A stretch of DNA of 64,000 nt from Epiperipatus broadwayi. Lineage: Eukaryota; Onychophora; Udeonychophora; Euonychophora; Peripatidae. The notes under the pieces were generated by a model, which was not told where the DNA came from, did no database searches, and saw nothing but the letters and a program-made list of their open reading frames with translations. The position numbers and the translations under genes are program-made. Location: contig JAQFVV010006429.1 of assembly GCA_028023455.1 (NCBI GenBank), positions 496,001 through 560,000 of the forward strand, read 5' to 3'. Positions within the stretch are counted from its first letter, which is position 1, and each line of letters opens with the position of its first letter. Below are positions 1 through 11,412 of the stretch, in pieces.

Positions 1-137
1 CAACTTTTAACTGACATGTAAATAATTTATTAAAAATAGTTTTTGTTTGTTTGAAAACCCAATCAAAGTCTCTCATGCATAAATTTATTCACTTTTTCCA
101 TTAACAAAATTACATTTCAACAGTAACAAAATATTTA

Positions 138-393
<256 letters not shown>

Positions 394-453
394 GTCATTG
401 TATTATTAATATTAGTGGACTATTATTTTGTTTTATTATATATATATATATAT

Positions 454-2488
454 TATAACGATCCGGAGAAAGAGACTTAATGTAATCTGCACCACAGGGC
501 ACCATCTAGGCATTTGAACCTAGAAAAATTTATTAAGTAGGCAGATACATAAGTCAAAAAAAATATTTTATATAATTTGATTACCAGACATTAGCCCATT
601 GTCACTAGATCAATGGAACAGCAGAGATTTATATTTCATAAATTCTTATTTAAGAATATTTTTTTAAAAAAGAATAAAATAAGCCACTCCCAGTAATTAA
701 CATACTTACATTTATTTACGCACATATATATATATATATATAAAATTTAACATTATTATTTTAGCATGTTTACATTTTAAAATTCAATTTACATTTTTAA
801 CTTTGATTTTAATTTATATTTTAATTTTTATAAATGTACATTTTAAATATTATAAGTTCACACAGACAGATTTATAAAATGTGTTTTTAAAATGTTGAGT
901 ATAGATCTGTTACATAGATTACACAGTCAAAAACATATCAAAATAAACATAAACAATCAAAATAGAAAGTCATTGATACTGTCAATTGCATAGGGAATAC
1001 AAGAAACCCAATGGTATTCATCATAAGATACTGCAGAGACACCAATAACTTAAAAGACATCCGAATAAATACATTTTAGATACTCACCATAAGGTATCAT
1101 TATTTACCGAATGTCTATATATTTTGATCAAATATGAAAACCAAAAACATAATTAACTGATAATGAATCCATGCAAGTGTCTATACCCAATATAAATTTA
1201 ATGCATTTTTATTTAGAGTGTCGAGTAAGAATAGACTACATAGATTTGCATTTGAAAAAAAATTATCTATCCTTATTTAACCTTAGGCCAAAAGTTTGCA
1301 GTCAAACTGGCTCCAATCCATCTGATATATTTATGTATTCAATGTAGCATGAAAATATGACAACACAAAATACTATACTGTCAGGAATGTACATCTGAAC
1401 AGTAAGTAGAGTTAGAGAAGACATTGTCTCTCTACCAACAGAAATGCTACATCTGTTGGCGAGTAGAACAATAAACAACAAACTTCATAGGAATAGACTG
1501 CGGTCCTTTGCTGACTTACAAACCCATCCGTAGGCAAACAGAAGGTGTGTAGCATATATATGCAATCCTTCCTGTAGCAGATCTCATACTAAATCTACTA
1601 ATTACACCAATATATCCCATCCATTGTCCCAATTTAACTATGATACAAATAACCTAAGATCACCCTCCCCTGATATAACTTTACAAATCTATATAACCAC
1701 TCACGCCAGACTTAAGTTTAACATTTATATAATTTAATTTATTGCACAACAAAAATCATAAATAAATTTAAAGAACAAAAAAAAATAAATGGAAATGATT
1801 TTACAAAAGAAATACATTAAATAAAATTATAACTAATTAATAAATAACGTTGGTCAATAGGATTTTATTTCTTATAAATTAAAGACTGAGAAAGTTTATT
1901 ATTTTAAAGTTCTTAGTGTTTCAAAATGTTTTTAAAGTTCTTACAATTTTTAAAACATTCCTCTTTATCCATTGCATGCCGTTTGGAATCCACTTTAAAT
2001 CCCCCGATGATCCTGTTGTCGTCAGTATAAGAAAAGCAATGTTTCATTTCTTTTTTTTTAACAACTGAAGGGATTGAAGAGTGAGTCTTTTCAATCCATT
2101 ATCCTTCAACTCCGCACTAACACATATTGTTGCATCTCGTTCTAATCCATTATTCCACTCACTTTTTATAGTAGCCTTTCAGATCCAGTGGACTTTATGT
2201 CATGATGATGTGATGGTCCTTTCGCTGAGGTCTGATTCCATTGTTTTTTATTAATTGGCTGTTTCTATTGTTTTTCTATCTGACTGATGCTTATACATTT
2301 AAATGTCCAAGGCTAGTTTACATTTGACTAATTAAATTAATCATTTCCATTTTTTCAATAACATTAATTAATTTGTTTTGTACAAACTTACGATATATTT
2401 TTATCTTTAAATCTTTACAGATAATTTAGTTGTAAAATACTTTTTCTTAATAAAGTTTCTTTTTTTTTAATTTCTCATCTGTGCGATT

Positions 2489-2562
<74 letters not shown>

Positions 2563-2684
2563 TTTAGTATAGAATTTTAATTTTCCAATTTTTAATTCTT
2601 ATAAAAGAAGTTTTATTTGCGAACTTTTATTCTTTTCATGTTTACTAATAAAAAACAATGTAACGTATGTATGTGCCCATTACA
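454..2684 (-). mobile_element. Degenerate LTR-element copy related to the 27.8-kb TRIM
   Basis: The left end (454-about 640) matches the end of the LTRs at 27807 and 29210, sharing the ACGATCCGG start and the GGCATTTGAACCTAG hairpin. The right end (about 2197-2684) matches the other part of the same LTR, sharing CCTTTCGCTGAGGTCTGATT and ending in TTACA. Between them lie about 1.55 kb, parts of which (about 990-1120) weakly resemble the internal region of the younger copy. It could be an LTR with an insertion, or a whole element that lost parts of both LTRs. TA-rich sequence flanks both ends. It is much more diverged than the 27.8-kb copy and hence older. Confidence 0.6.
2492..2559. repeat. 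(TA)n microsatellite within the old LTR copy
   Basis: About 68 bp of TA repeat lies inside the right-hand LTR-like segment, at the point where the younger copies read CTTAAGGGATAAGAG or CTTAATATATAAGAG. The tract therefore expanded in place after insertion. Confidence 0.9.
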
Positions 2685-2710
2685 ATATATATAATTTTAC
2701 TATTAATAAT

Positions 2711-2742
<32 letters not shown>

Positions 2743-2747
<5 letters not shown>

Positions 2748-4288
2748 CACCCACCGACATATCTATAATCCTCCATTGTGGACTTTCACCCGAAGCTTCG
2801 ACGAGAGGTATTTATGAGCATGGTTTGAACCCATCTCACGCGCCAATCTTACCAGTAAGTAGGAATTACCTCCTCGAAAACATATATACAGGTTCTGATA
2901 TATATCTGATATGGTGATGCACCGAACTAGCTCAATCTCAAGGTTGGGGACATCTGTCTATCTAGAGAACAAAGCTATAAACTAACCAACACTATCTCAC
3001 GCGTATATTTATTTTGCGATAGCCTAAAGCTCGAAATCCTTACTCTAACCCGGGCTGATGGGATTTATTCTACTCGATCATATCCCTTCCCAATAAATCT
3101 CATTCGTACCTACATATAAGATTGCTATGCAAACACTCAGGCCATTCATTATCATACACACACATATATCACGCTCATTCATCCACACACCAAATAATGC
3201 AAATACATATATATATATGTGAGCTGTATGATTAATATAGTCATATATCTAACTTTAAATATAAAATTTTAATATAGCAATTAACTGAGGTAACACGAGT
3301 TCTTTATTGAGATACATATATTGAAAATAGTTGGTGACATGTCACTTTACCTGTACTCACGCAATTAAACAAGTCCGTATTGACGTCTTGCCACGAACTT
3401 AATCTGGTGGATCTCACGGATGGCAAACAGTTCCAATGGTCGTTAGGTCCGGCGATAGGTTTCAGAGGTGGAGCAGTTGGCGTACTCTTTCGCAAAGGTC
3501 TAAATCTCGAACGATTTTGAATCAACATTTCTTCGATGGAACAAAATCTCTTGATTTATTATGACAGTTCGCAAGTCCGGTCAGGTGAGTTCATGACGAG
3601 TCCACGGAGTCGAGTAACGACTAGCACACAATCCAATTACCCCGACATTTTTTTGGAAGAAAAAAATATTAAACTTCTTAAGAAAAAGATTTTTGCGTCC
3701 TCCTTGCTAGGATTCAAGCCGCGTCTCTTCTTTTTTTTTTCTTTTCTTTTCCACTCGAGCGCAAGACAAAAAAAAAAAGTTCTTTTATATTCACCTTTAA
3801 CTTTTCAAAATCTTTCTGCGTATTCCTACGCCGCTGACCAGTCCTTCCATTGTTCTTCAACACAAAAAAAAAACTATATCCACCGACCAGTTTTCCGCCT
3901 TCCCGGCGCCAGTTATTACCAAACTGCCTACAGCAATTCACTCATCCTATTTCAGTCCTCACATGTTCACCAGGTGACTCAACAAAAGAAAACACGTGTT
4001 ACCAAAATTATTAATAAACTCAAAAAAAAAACTATGTGAATAAAATCTATCTAAGAATAATTAATTGCGCTTTATACAGCTCTACATATATAAGTGATCG
4101 CAAACCTCCCAGATACTAACTACGTATTTTTATACTCGCACATACACTATATTTACATTACTTGTAACCGGGTTCGAATGACCGTTTACATATATTCTTT
4201 TATTTATTTGTTTATACATGGTCCTTACATTAACACTATTAATTATGTCATATTTTACATATGCGTGTATTCGAACCCGTTTGTTACA
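2743..4288 (-). repeat. Gypsy 3' LTR (1546 bp)
   Basis: Almost identical to 8553-10091. The ends on the plus strand are TATAACA and TGTTACA, a slightly imperfect version of the usual TG..CA inverted termini. On the minus strand the LTR starts TGTAACAAACGGG. It contains a GGTTCAAACC motif (minus strand, near 2822) resembling a tRNA B box, and an inverted pair of CGGGTTCGAAT motifs near 4168 and 4272. Small reading frames inside it are not supported as genes. Confidence 0.95.
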
Positions 4289-4299
4289 TACCCCCCTGG
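4289..4299 (-). other. Polypurine tract of the Gypsy element
   Basis: On the minus strand CCAGGGGGGTA immediately precedes the 3' LTR start. This is the expected place for the primer of plus-strand DNA synthesis. Confidence 0.85.
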
Positions 4300-4359
4300 T
4301 GCGATAGCCTTCAAATACCTTCTTTGTATTTGAACGGCTTCTTAAATGACTCTTCTCTT

Positions 4360-6732
4360 TCACTTTATTTCTTTCGGGTTTACGAAAGGCTTGAGAGACC
4401 GTGCGTTATATGACCCTTTTATCCCCTGGCCAGTGTCCACCCAAAAAGCATGTTTTCCCAGACCTTTCACTATCGTAAACGGACCCTCATATAAATTACA
4501 AAATTTTTTGCAAACAAACTTCCCAGGTTCGCTTACATGAGGCGTCTTCACCATTACCTGGTCTCCCACTTTAAAGGAGTGCGATGAACTTTTGAAACTC
4601 TCCTTGCGTTGTCTACTCCTGTGAAGCATCAGTTGGTATGCCTGCTGTCTATCCTTATCTAGATCAATGGGGTTCTCTTCTCTGAGAAAATCAGTCTGGA
4701 GCAACGCAGGTGCGTGTCTACCAAAATGCAAATGTATCGGAGTGAAGCCAGTAGATTCGTTCACCGCCCAATTCATATAATTTAAAATGTCGGGCAGGTG
4801 TTTGACCCACCTTCTATGGTCGGTTTGGATATACGTACGGAACAACCTACCCAATTCTCGCATCATTCTTTCGCAGGGATTTGACTGAGGGTTACGGATT
4901 GAGGTTAACACATGACCGATCTTCAAACGCTCAGTCCATTTCACCCACTCCCTCGAAACGAATGGGGTTCCATGATCTGATATGATAGTTTGAGGTTTTC
5001 CCACGGATGGAATATGTTCCTTTTCCAGGACGCGTATCGTATTTCTCGTGTTGGCTTGAGCAAGGGGGTATGCAGACACCAATTTAGAGAACAAATCATA
5101 AACGACCAGGAGGTACTTCTTTTTATTAAAGGCCGGTAGTGGGCCATAATAATCGACTGCAACAATTTCCTTAGGTCCTCTGGGAATCACGGATAACATC
5201 GGAGCTGCATATTTCTTATTTGCGGGCTTAACTCTCTGGCAAATTTCGCACTGCCCAATGACCGCCGCGATCTTGCCACGCATGCCCGGCCAGTAAAACC
5301 ACCTTCGGATCCATCCTTCAGTCTTCATGATCCCATAGTGGCCCGACCTGCGGTGCAGGTGTGCCACCACTGCCGTCCTCATGTGCCACGGGATGACTGC
5401 CCTCCATTCAGCTGGAGTTTCCTTCACTCTGTATTGTAGTACACCTCGTTCCAATCTAAACTTTTGAATAGTCTGCCTGCCCCAAACCCCACTCAGTTTG
5501 GCTTCTTTACCCTCCAATTGGTCGATGACCGGCTGAAGTTGGCGGTCTTCTCTCTGCAAGTATTCCAGACGCCGCAGATCGCTTTCGAGATCTTCATCCG
5601 TCCTTAACCCTATGTTTGCTATGTACAAATTCTCAGTATTTAGATGGTATGATTGATTGTCCACTGGATTGCGACTCAGAGTATCAGCCACCACATTGTC
5701 AGACCCTTTGCAATATCTCACCGTATAGTTGTACTCTTGGAGGTATAGGCTCCACCGTACTAATCGGCTATTTGTGAGGTAGCTATGGTTGATAAACTCC
5801 AGACTCTTGTGGTCAGTAATCACGATGACCTCCGAGCCCAGTAATAACGTTCGAAACTTCTGAAAGGCCCAAACAATGGCCAACGCCTCTTTCTCAGTGG
5901 TCGTATAATGTACCTCGGAGCCTTTGAGCAGCCTGCTCAAGAAATATAGCATACCCATCCTCCCGTCTTCCTGTTCTTGAGCCAAGGTTACTCCGAGACC
6001 ATATCCGCTGCTATCTGTCTGTACTATGAACGGCTTTGAAAAGTCAGGAAAGGCCAACATAACATGTCCCAAGAACCCCGTCTTCACTCTTTGGAAAGCT
6101 TGGTCCTGCTCCTCCGTCCACTTCCACTCGTTACCCTTTTTTAATAGCCTCACCAAGGGCTCCATCCGTTCCGCAAACCGTTCTTGAAAGCGGTTATAAA
6201 ATGTACACAGACCCAAGAATGATCGGACCTGCTTCCTGGATCTCGGTTTTGGAAAGTCACGGATAGCCGAAATCTTGTCCGGGTGTGGTTTAAGTCCCTG
6301 GGCTCCCACTATATGCCCAAGAAAGGCCACTTCTTTCTGACACAGCGTGCTCTTTTTGATATTTATTTTTATGCCCTTTTTCTCACATTCTTCTAAAAAT
6401 AGTCCCACTTCTCGTATATGTTCCTTGATATCAGTGGAGGCTATCAACACGTCATCCATGTAAATCGTGACCATGTCCTTTATCTCCGAAGATAGCACCT
6501 GGTCCAAGCACCTGAGTAGGCCGGCTCCGCTGTTTATTAAGCCAAAAGGCATCCTGTTAAATTGATATGAGTGACCCTCATATCTGAACGACGTGTATTG
6601 GCGATCTTCCGGATGTAACTTAATTTGCCAATAACTGGCCGTCAAATCGAAAGTCGAAAATACCTTCTTTCCTTGGAACTTCCGTAATAATTCTTGCATA
6701 GGAGGTGGTACGTTACAGTCCGGTACAGTCAC
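4360..6732 (-). CDS. pol: Gypsy Pol: RT (most), RNase H, integrase
   Basis: 790 residues from the first Met, but the frame is open further upstream and the real reading frame continues from the gag-protease frame through the frameshift at about 6778-6789. RT: FDLTASYW (Asp about residue 29) and YMDD (91-94). RNase H: QTDSSG (Asp 240), TTTEKEAL (about 277-284), TDHKSLEF (Asp 307) and VADTLSR (Asp 350). Integrase: HHCC zinc site (His 460, His 465, Cys 495, Cys 498), then Asp 527 (VDYYGP), Asp 586 (SDHGT) and Glu 621 (CERMMREL). A GPF motif (750-752) lies in the C-terminal part. No chromodomain is recognised after it. All catalytic residues are present. Pol would copy the element RNA and integrate the cDNA in the nucleus. 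The coding sequence is less AT-rich than the surrounding DNA. Confidence 0.95.
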   Translation of the reverse strand: MTVPDCNVPPPMQELLRKFQGKKVFSTFDLTASYWQIKLHPEDRQYTSFRYEGHSYQFNRMPFGLINSGAGLLRCLDQVLSSEIKDMVTIYMDDVLIASTDIKEHIREVGLFLEECEKKGIKINIKKSTLCQKEVAFLGHIVGAQGLKPHPDKISAIRDFPKPRSRKQVRSFLGLCTFYNRFQERFAERMEPLVRLLKKGNEWKWTEEQDQAFQRVKTGFLGHVMLAFPDFSKPFIVQTDSSGYGLGVTLAQEQEDGRMGMLYFLSRLLKGSEVHYTTTEKEALAIVWAFQKFRTLLLGSEVIVITDHKSLEFINHSYLTNSRLVRWSLYLQEYNYTVRYCKGSDNVVADTLSRNPVDNQSYHLNTENLYIANIGLRTDEDLESDLRRLEYLQREDRQLQPVIDQLEGKEAKLSGVWGRQTIQKFRLERGVLQYRVKETPAEWRAVIPWHMRTAVVAHLHRRSGHYGIMKTEGWIRRWFYWPGMRGKIAAVIGQCEICQRVKPANKKYAAPMLSVIPRGPKEIVAVDYYGPLPAFNKKKYLLVVYDLFSKLVSAYPLAQANTRNTIRVLEKEHIPSVGKPQTIISDHGTPFVSREWVKWTERLKIGHVLTSIRNPQSNPCERMMRELGRLFRTYIQTDHRRWVKHLPDILNYMNWAVNESTGFTPIHLHFGRHAPALLQTDFLREENPIDLDKDRQQAYQLMLHRSRQRKESFKSSSHSFKVGDQVMVKTPHVSEPGKFVCKKFCNLYEGPFTIVKGLGKHAFWVDTGQGIKGSYNARSLKPFVNPKEIK

Positions 6733-6763
6733 TTTATTTAGCTGTCGAGCGTCAAGACATAAT

Positions 6764-8137
6764 CTAACGGATCCATCTTTTTTTTTTTACTACTACCATC
6801 GGGTTACAATACGCTGATGAGCATTTTGATATAATTCCCCACTCTAACATTTGATCTATTTGTTCTTTTACCGCTTTTCGGTATTGATGGGGAATGGGGT
6901 ATGATCTAGCTTTGAATGTCTGACCATCTCTCATCTTGATCCTCTGCTCGAACCCTTGAATAACCCCCGGCTTGTCTGAAAAGACCTGTTGATATTTGGT
7001 CAACGTTTGTTGTAAGGCGCTATCTTGAGCTTTTCCTTCTACTTCCATTCTATCGGTCTTATCTTTGAGCTTTTTAGGAACATCATCTTCTACATGTAAC
7101 ATTCCTATCGACCATTGAGGCCCCTCTGTCAGAAAATGCACCACTTCACCCCCACACGTGACTTGACCCTTCCCATAGTCGAGATTACATTTGTATCTAT
7201 TTAGAAAATCCGATCCCAGCAGGGCCTCATGTACTAAACCTTTCATTATAAGGAACACATGTGAATAACGCTTTCTATTGATTTCTAGATCCATCCATAT
7301 CTGTCTTGGCTCTACTTTAGCTCTGCGGTTGTCCGCCATTGCTATGTGAACTGTTTTTAGCGGTAAAGTCGGTATCTCTGGTTGTTCCCTTCTAATTTGG
7401 TGGTATAATTTCTCTGATACTACCGATACCTGACTGCCCGAGTCCATGAGAGCTTCCACCTCCATTGAACCCACCTTTATAGGGATAATGGGACAAGTCT
7501 GACGTGCGTATCTGGGGACCCGGTCTTCCCATGAACATATTAAATTGCCTACTCTTTTTATCCCTGGCTTCTCCGCATCGGTGTCCCCTTTTTTTTTTAG
7601 TTCATGCCCCTCTATCCGTCTCCTTTCCGTGTCTATTTCTAATTGGCTCAACACCCTATCAATCGCCCATCCTGATCTTTCTCCCCTTTTTCCTAGCATC
7701 CATCTAATCCCACTGGGCAACTTTCTACATGCTGTCGCTATAATCTGCTCCTCGGATAGTTTACATGCATCTAGAGTTCTCAACGTAGCCACCTGCCGCC
7801 TAAAGAACTGTATATATGCTTCTCCATTATCTTCTTGAAACTCCCGCTGTGCCACTTGTGCCCACACCCTTTCTTGTCTTTCTTCATTCCAGAATACTCT
7901 GGTTAATGCTTCTTTGTACTCTAGAAATGTTCGCGGTTGCTGACTCAGTGAATTCCACCATGTCTCTGCCTGTTTCTCTAGATGATGGTATGCTATGATC
8001 ACTTGGTGTTCATCTGCTATCTCATAATACTTATAGTATCTTTCTAGGCTCTTGAGGTGCTCTACGGGTGTCTCCTCCTTTTCCCCTCCATATATTCTTA
8101 TCTTCAATCCCATTGCCCCTTCTTTTTGTTGCTTCAT
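6764..8137 (-). CDS. gag-pro: Gypsy Gag-protease plus start of RT, frameshifted end
   Basis: 457 residues. The Gag part (about 1-200) has a retrotransposon-Gag fold signature: the WW pair at 60-61, ERQERVWAQVAQREF and the YIQFFRRQVATL helix (108-119), then LSEEQIIATACRKLP. No CCHC zinc knuckle is seen. The aspartic protease has ALMDSGSQ (Asp 232), with DSG in place of DTG, and ALLGSDFL (305-312). From about 410 the frame enters the RT N-terminus (YPIPHQYRKAVKEQIDQMLEWG) and then reads a long lysine run and stops at 6764-6766. The stop results from a one-base shift at an 11-to-12-base A run (minus strand). Gag, protease and RT were presumably one continuous polyprotein. The start was chosen as the first Met of the open frame; the next Met is residue 9. 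Confidence 0.92.
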   Translation of the reverse strand: MKQQKEGAMGLKIRIYGGEKEETPVEHLKSLERYYKYYEIADEHQVIIAYHHLEKQAETWWNSLSQQPRTFLEYKEALTRVFWNEERQERVWAQVAQREFQEDNGEAYIQFFRRQVATLRTLDACKLSEEQIIATACRKLPSGIRWMLGKRGERSGWAIDRVLSQLEIDTERRRIEGHELKKKGDTDAEKPGIKRVGNLICSWEDRVPRYARQTCPIIPIKVGSMEVEALMDSGSQVSVVSEKLYHQIRREQPEIPTLPLKTVHIAMADNRRAKVEPRQIWMDLEINRKRYSHVFLIMKGLVHEALLGSDFLNRYKCNLDYGKGQVTCGGEVVHFLTEGPQWSIGMLHVEDDVPKKLKDKTDRMEVEGKAQDSALQQTLTKYQQVFSDKPGVIQGFEQRIKMRDGQTFKARSYPIPHQYRKAVKEQIDQMLEWGIISKCSSAYCNPMVVVKKKRWIR

Positions 8138-8533
8138 CTTTATCTATCTTATCATTAAGGTTATGTGCCAGGTTCGTCACCCCGGCTTCCAGTGGTCCTG
8201 GCATGACCCACCTGATACCTTTGCCCCTTCTTATCCTCTTGAACGATATCGTTTATGATATCTCACTATTGGATAAATTCTTAACCTCTGCTTTCTAAAC
8301 CCTGACTTTATATATATGTTTCAACATACATCAACGCTATTTCCCCACGACCTTATGAGAACCTTTTCATCCACACATTCGCCCGCAGAACATGCCCATC
8401 TACCGTCTTTCCCATATGTTTTCAAGCTCTTTCCGCTTTATCACCACTATCGCTTTTATTTTCCCTTCTTTTTTTTTTTTTTTTTTTTTTAAAAAAAAAT
8501 CGCTTACTTGCCCGTTCTCTAACATTCGCTGCC
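8138..8533 (-). other. Untranslated leader of the Gypsy element
   Basis: About 400 bp between the PBS and gag. It contains a long T run followed by an A run near 8469-8500. Overlapping plus-strand frames here and across gag are antisense shadows. Confidence 0.75.
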
Positions 8534-8551
8534 CCGTTAGTTGGGACGCCA
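8534..8551 (-). other. Primer-binding site of the Gypsy element
   Basis: On the minus strand TGGCGTCCCAACTAACGG starts one base inside the 5' LTR. The TGG matches the CCA end of a primer tRNA. Which tRNA is not assigned. Confidence 0.85.
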
Positions 8552-8552
8552 T

Positions 8553-10088
8553 TATAACACCCACCGACATATCTATAATCCTCCATTGTGGACTTTCACC
8601 CGAAGCTTCGACGAGAGGTATTTATGAGCATGGTTTGAACCCATCTCACGCGCCAATCTTACCAGTAAGTAGGAATTACCTCCTCGAAAACATATATACA
8701 GGTTCTGATATATATCTGATATGGTGATGCACCGAACTAGCTCAATCTCAAGGTTGGGGACATCTGTCTATCTAGAGAACAAAGCTATAAACTAACCAAC
8801 ACTATCTCACGCGTATATTTATTTTGCGATAGCCTAAAGCTCGAAATCCTTACTCTAACCCGGGCTGATGGGATTTATTCTACTCGATCATATCCCTTCC
8901 CAATAAATCTCATTCGTACCTACATATAAGATTGCTATGCAAACACTCAGGCCATTCATTATCATACACACACATATATCACGCTCATTCATCCACACAC
9001 CAAATAATGCAAATACATATATATATGTGAGCTGTATGATTAATATAGTCATATATCTAACTTTAAATATAAAATTTTAATATAGCAATTAACTGAGGTA
9101 ACACGAGTTCTTTATTGAGATACATATATTGAAAATAGTTGGTGACATGTCACTTTACCTGTACTCACGCAATTAAACAAGTCCGTATTGACGTCTTGCC
9201 ACGAACTTAATCTGGTGGATCTCACGGATGGCAAACAGTTCCAATGGTCGTTAGGTCCGGCGATAGGTTTCAGAGGTGGAGCAGTTGGCGTACTCTTTCG
9301 CAAAGGTCTAAATCTCGAACGATTTTGAATCAACATTTCTTCGATGGAACAAAATCTCTTGATTTATTATGACAGTTCGCAAGTCCGGTCAGGTGAGTTC
9401 ATGACGAGTCCACGGAGTCGAGTAACGACTAGCACACAATCCAATTACCCCGACATTTTTTTGGAAGAAAAAAATATTAAACTTCTTAAGAAATAGATTT
9501 TTGCGTCCTCCTTGCTAGGATTCAAGCCGCGTCTCTTCTTTTTTTTTTTCTTTTCCACTCGAGCGCAAGACAAAAAAAAAAGTTCTTTTATATTCACCTT
9601 TAACTTTTCAAAATCTTTCTGCATATTCCTACGCCGCTGACCAGTCCTTCCATTGTTCTTCAACACAAAAAAAAAACTATATCCACCGACCAGTTTTCCG
9701 CCTTCCCGGCGCCAGTTATTACCAAACTGCCTACAGCAATTCACTCATCCTATTTCAGTCCTCACATGTTCACCAGGTGACTCAACAAAAGAAAACACGT
9801 GTTACCAAAATTATTAATAAACTCAAAAAAAAAACTATGTGAATAAAATCTATCTAAGAATAATTAATTGCGCTTTATACAGCTCTACATATATAAGTGA
9901 TCGCAAACCTCCCAGATACTAACTACGTATTTTTATACTCGCACATACACTATATTTACATTACTTGTAACCGGGTTCGAATGACCGTTTACATATATTC
10001 TTTTATTTATTTGTTTATACATGGTCCTTACATTAACACTATTAATTATGTCATATTTTACATATGCGTGTATTCGAACCCGTTTGTT

Positions 10089-10091
<3 letters not shown>
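8553..10091 (-). repeat. Gypsy 5' LTR (1539 bp)
   Basis: Partner of 2743-4288. The two differ by a TA-repeat unit, poly-A and poly-T lengths, and a few substitutions (for example near 3697/9493 and 3822/9626). Promoter and RNA start should lie here on the minus strand but I cannot locate them exactly. Confidence 0.95.
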
Positions 10092-10127
<36 letters not shown>

Positions 10128-11412
10128 GTATAGATATATTATATATATATATATAGTGTTGTTTAAGATTGTGTCTTAAAATTCAAGGCTTATGCAATTG
10201 TCACAATAAATCTAATTAAATAAGTATTCCTCTCATACTTAAATAAAAATATTTACACTCAGAATATATTTTTCACAATTCAATGATTCAAAAATATAAA
10301 CATTTCATTTACATATAAATTGTATTATTTATCTTGGTGCCTTATGTTGACGTTTATTTGTTTCCTGCACAACCTGCACCACCACATACAGTATTTCTCT
10401 CTCTGGTTATTTCACTTAACTGTTTTATAAATAGAATTTAATAGGCGCTGATTTTAAATAGAAATGAACAAATACAAACTATGAGCCACATAATGTCTGT
10501 TGTGTGTGTAATTTAATAAAGTCATTGGTGAAATTATTTTCTGACATTGGAATGTCTATACAATCATTTATAAAATATTGTTAACAATAATCTATAAAAT
10601 ATCCATATGCTAGAAAATCAAAGTGATATTAAATGGTAATATATTATAAATACTGAAATTTTTTTGTTAATTTGTTCAGTTAAGATGACTATTACAAAAA
10701 ATATAATATATACATACATAATTTGTATAATGGTTTCAGTCAAGGGTTTTAGTCAAAAACAATATAAAATCCTAAGCTTTTATATTAATTCATTAAATTA
10801 TAGTATATAAAATAAAATATTATCTTTGTAAAACAAAAAAAAAAACTTACATATCCCATCTTCCATTTTTAAGTCACAGACATGACATCTTTGTACATGT
10901 ATATGAGTGTTTTTGACTTGTTAACTCATATTATTATAAAATTTTATAAAATAAACATATATTTTAACAATTTTCAACAATTTTGTATTTATTTTGTGTA
11001 CATATGTATACTGTTCTAAATCTAAAGTATTATCTATTTATTGTTAATATATTTAATGTGAATAAACATTGAAAATATAAATAGTTACTTTTAGAATACC
11101 ATTTAATAAAAATAAATGTTAAAGCAACAATAATCCATTATCAAGTCACTACAAAATTTAATTACATTTATGTTGTTTATAATAAGTATGTATTTAAAAT
11201 TATAAGCATAATAATTTCATTACTTTTACAAGATAATAATTAAGCTCTAACTATTAATAAACTACTATAAAAGTTTAATAACTAATTTCAATAAACTTGA
11301 CATATAAATGACTTATTTATAGCTTATTGTCATTTTATATTATTAAACTACCATAAAAAAATACAAACAATTTCAATGGATTTAACATTTAATTGGCCTA
11401 TATATATATATA
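10092..11412. other. Anonymous AT-rich DNA
   Basis: (TA)n at 10092-10124, the right flank of the Gypsy insertion, is followed by very AT-rich sequence with no coding or repeat signal that I can support. Confidence 0.6.

Larger units (their letters stand above)
2743..10091 (-). mobile_element. Young Gypsy-type (Metaviridae) LTR retrotransposon
   Basis: This is a complete 7.35-kb element read on the minus strand. It has a 5' LTR at 8553-10091, a PBS, a leader, gag-protease and pol coding regions, a PPT and a 3' LTR at 2743-4288. RT, RNase H and integrase follow in the Gypsy order, with integrase last. (TA)n flanks both sides, so any short duplication such as ATAT cannot be told apart from the target. 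The LTRs differ only by a few substitutions and by homopolymer or TA length, so insertion was recent. A single frameshift at about 6778-6789 separates the first RT residues from the rest of pol. Whether this is a real lesion or a homopolymer sequence error cannot be judged here. Confidence 0.95.

Noticed and set aside
3536-4039. 167-codon plus-strand frame in the Gypsy LTR
   Set aside because: Lies within the LTR, is antisense to the element, is low in complexity and is disrupted in the other LTR copy.
6764-6790. Programmed frameshift for Pol expression
   Set aside because: The shift falls inside the RT domain, after conserved RT residues, and not between Gag and Pol. A mutation or homopolymer error is more likely.
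7504-8298. Several plus-strand frames
   Set aside because: Antisense to the Gypsy gag and its leader. No motifs.
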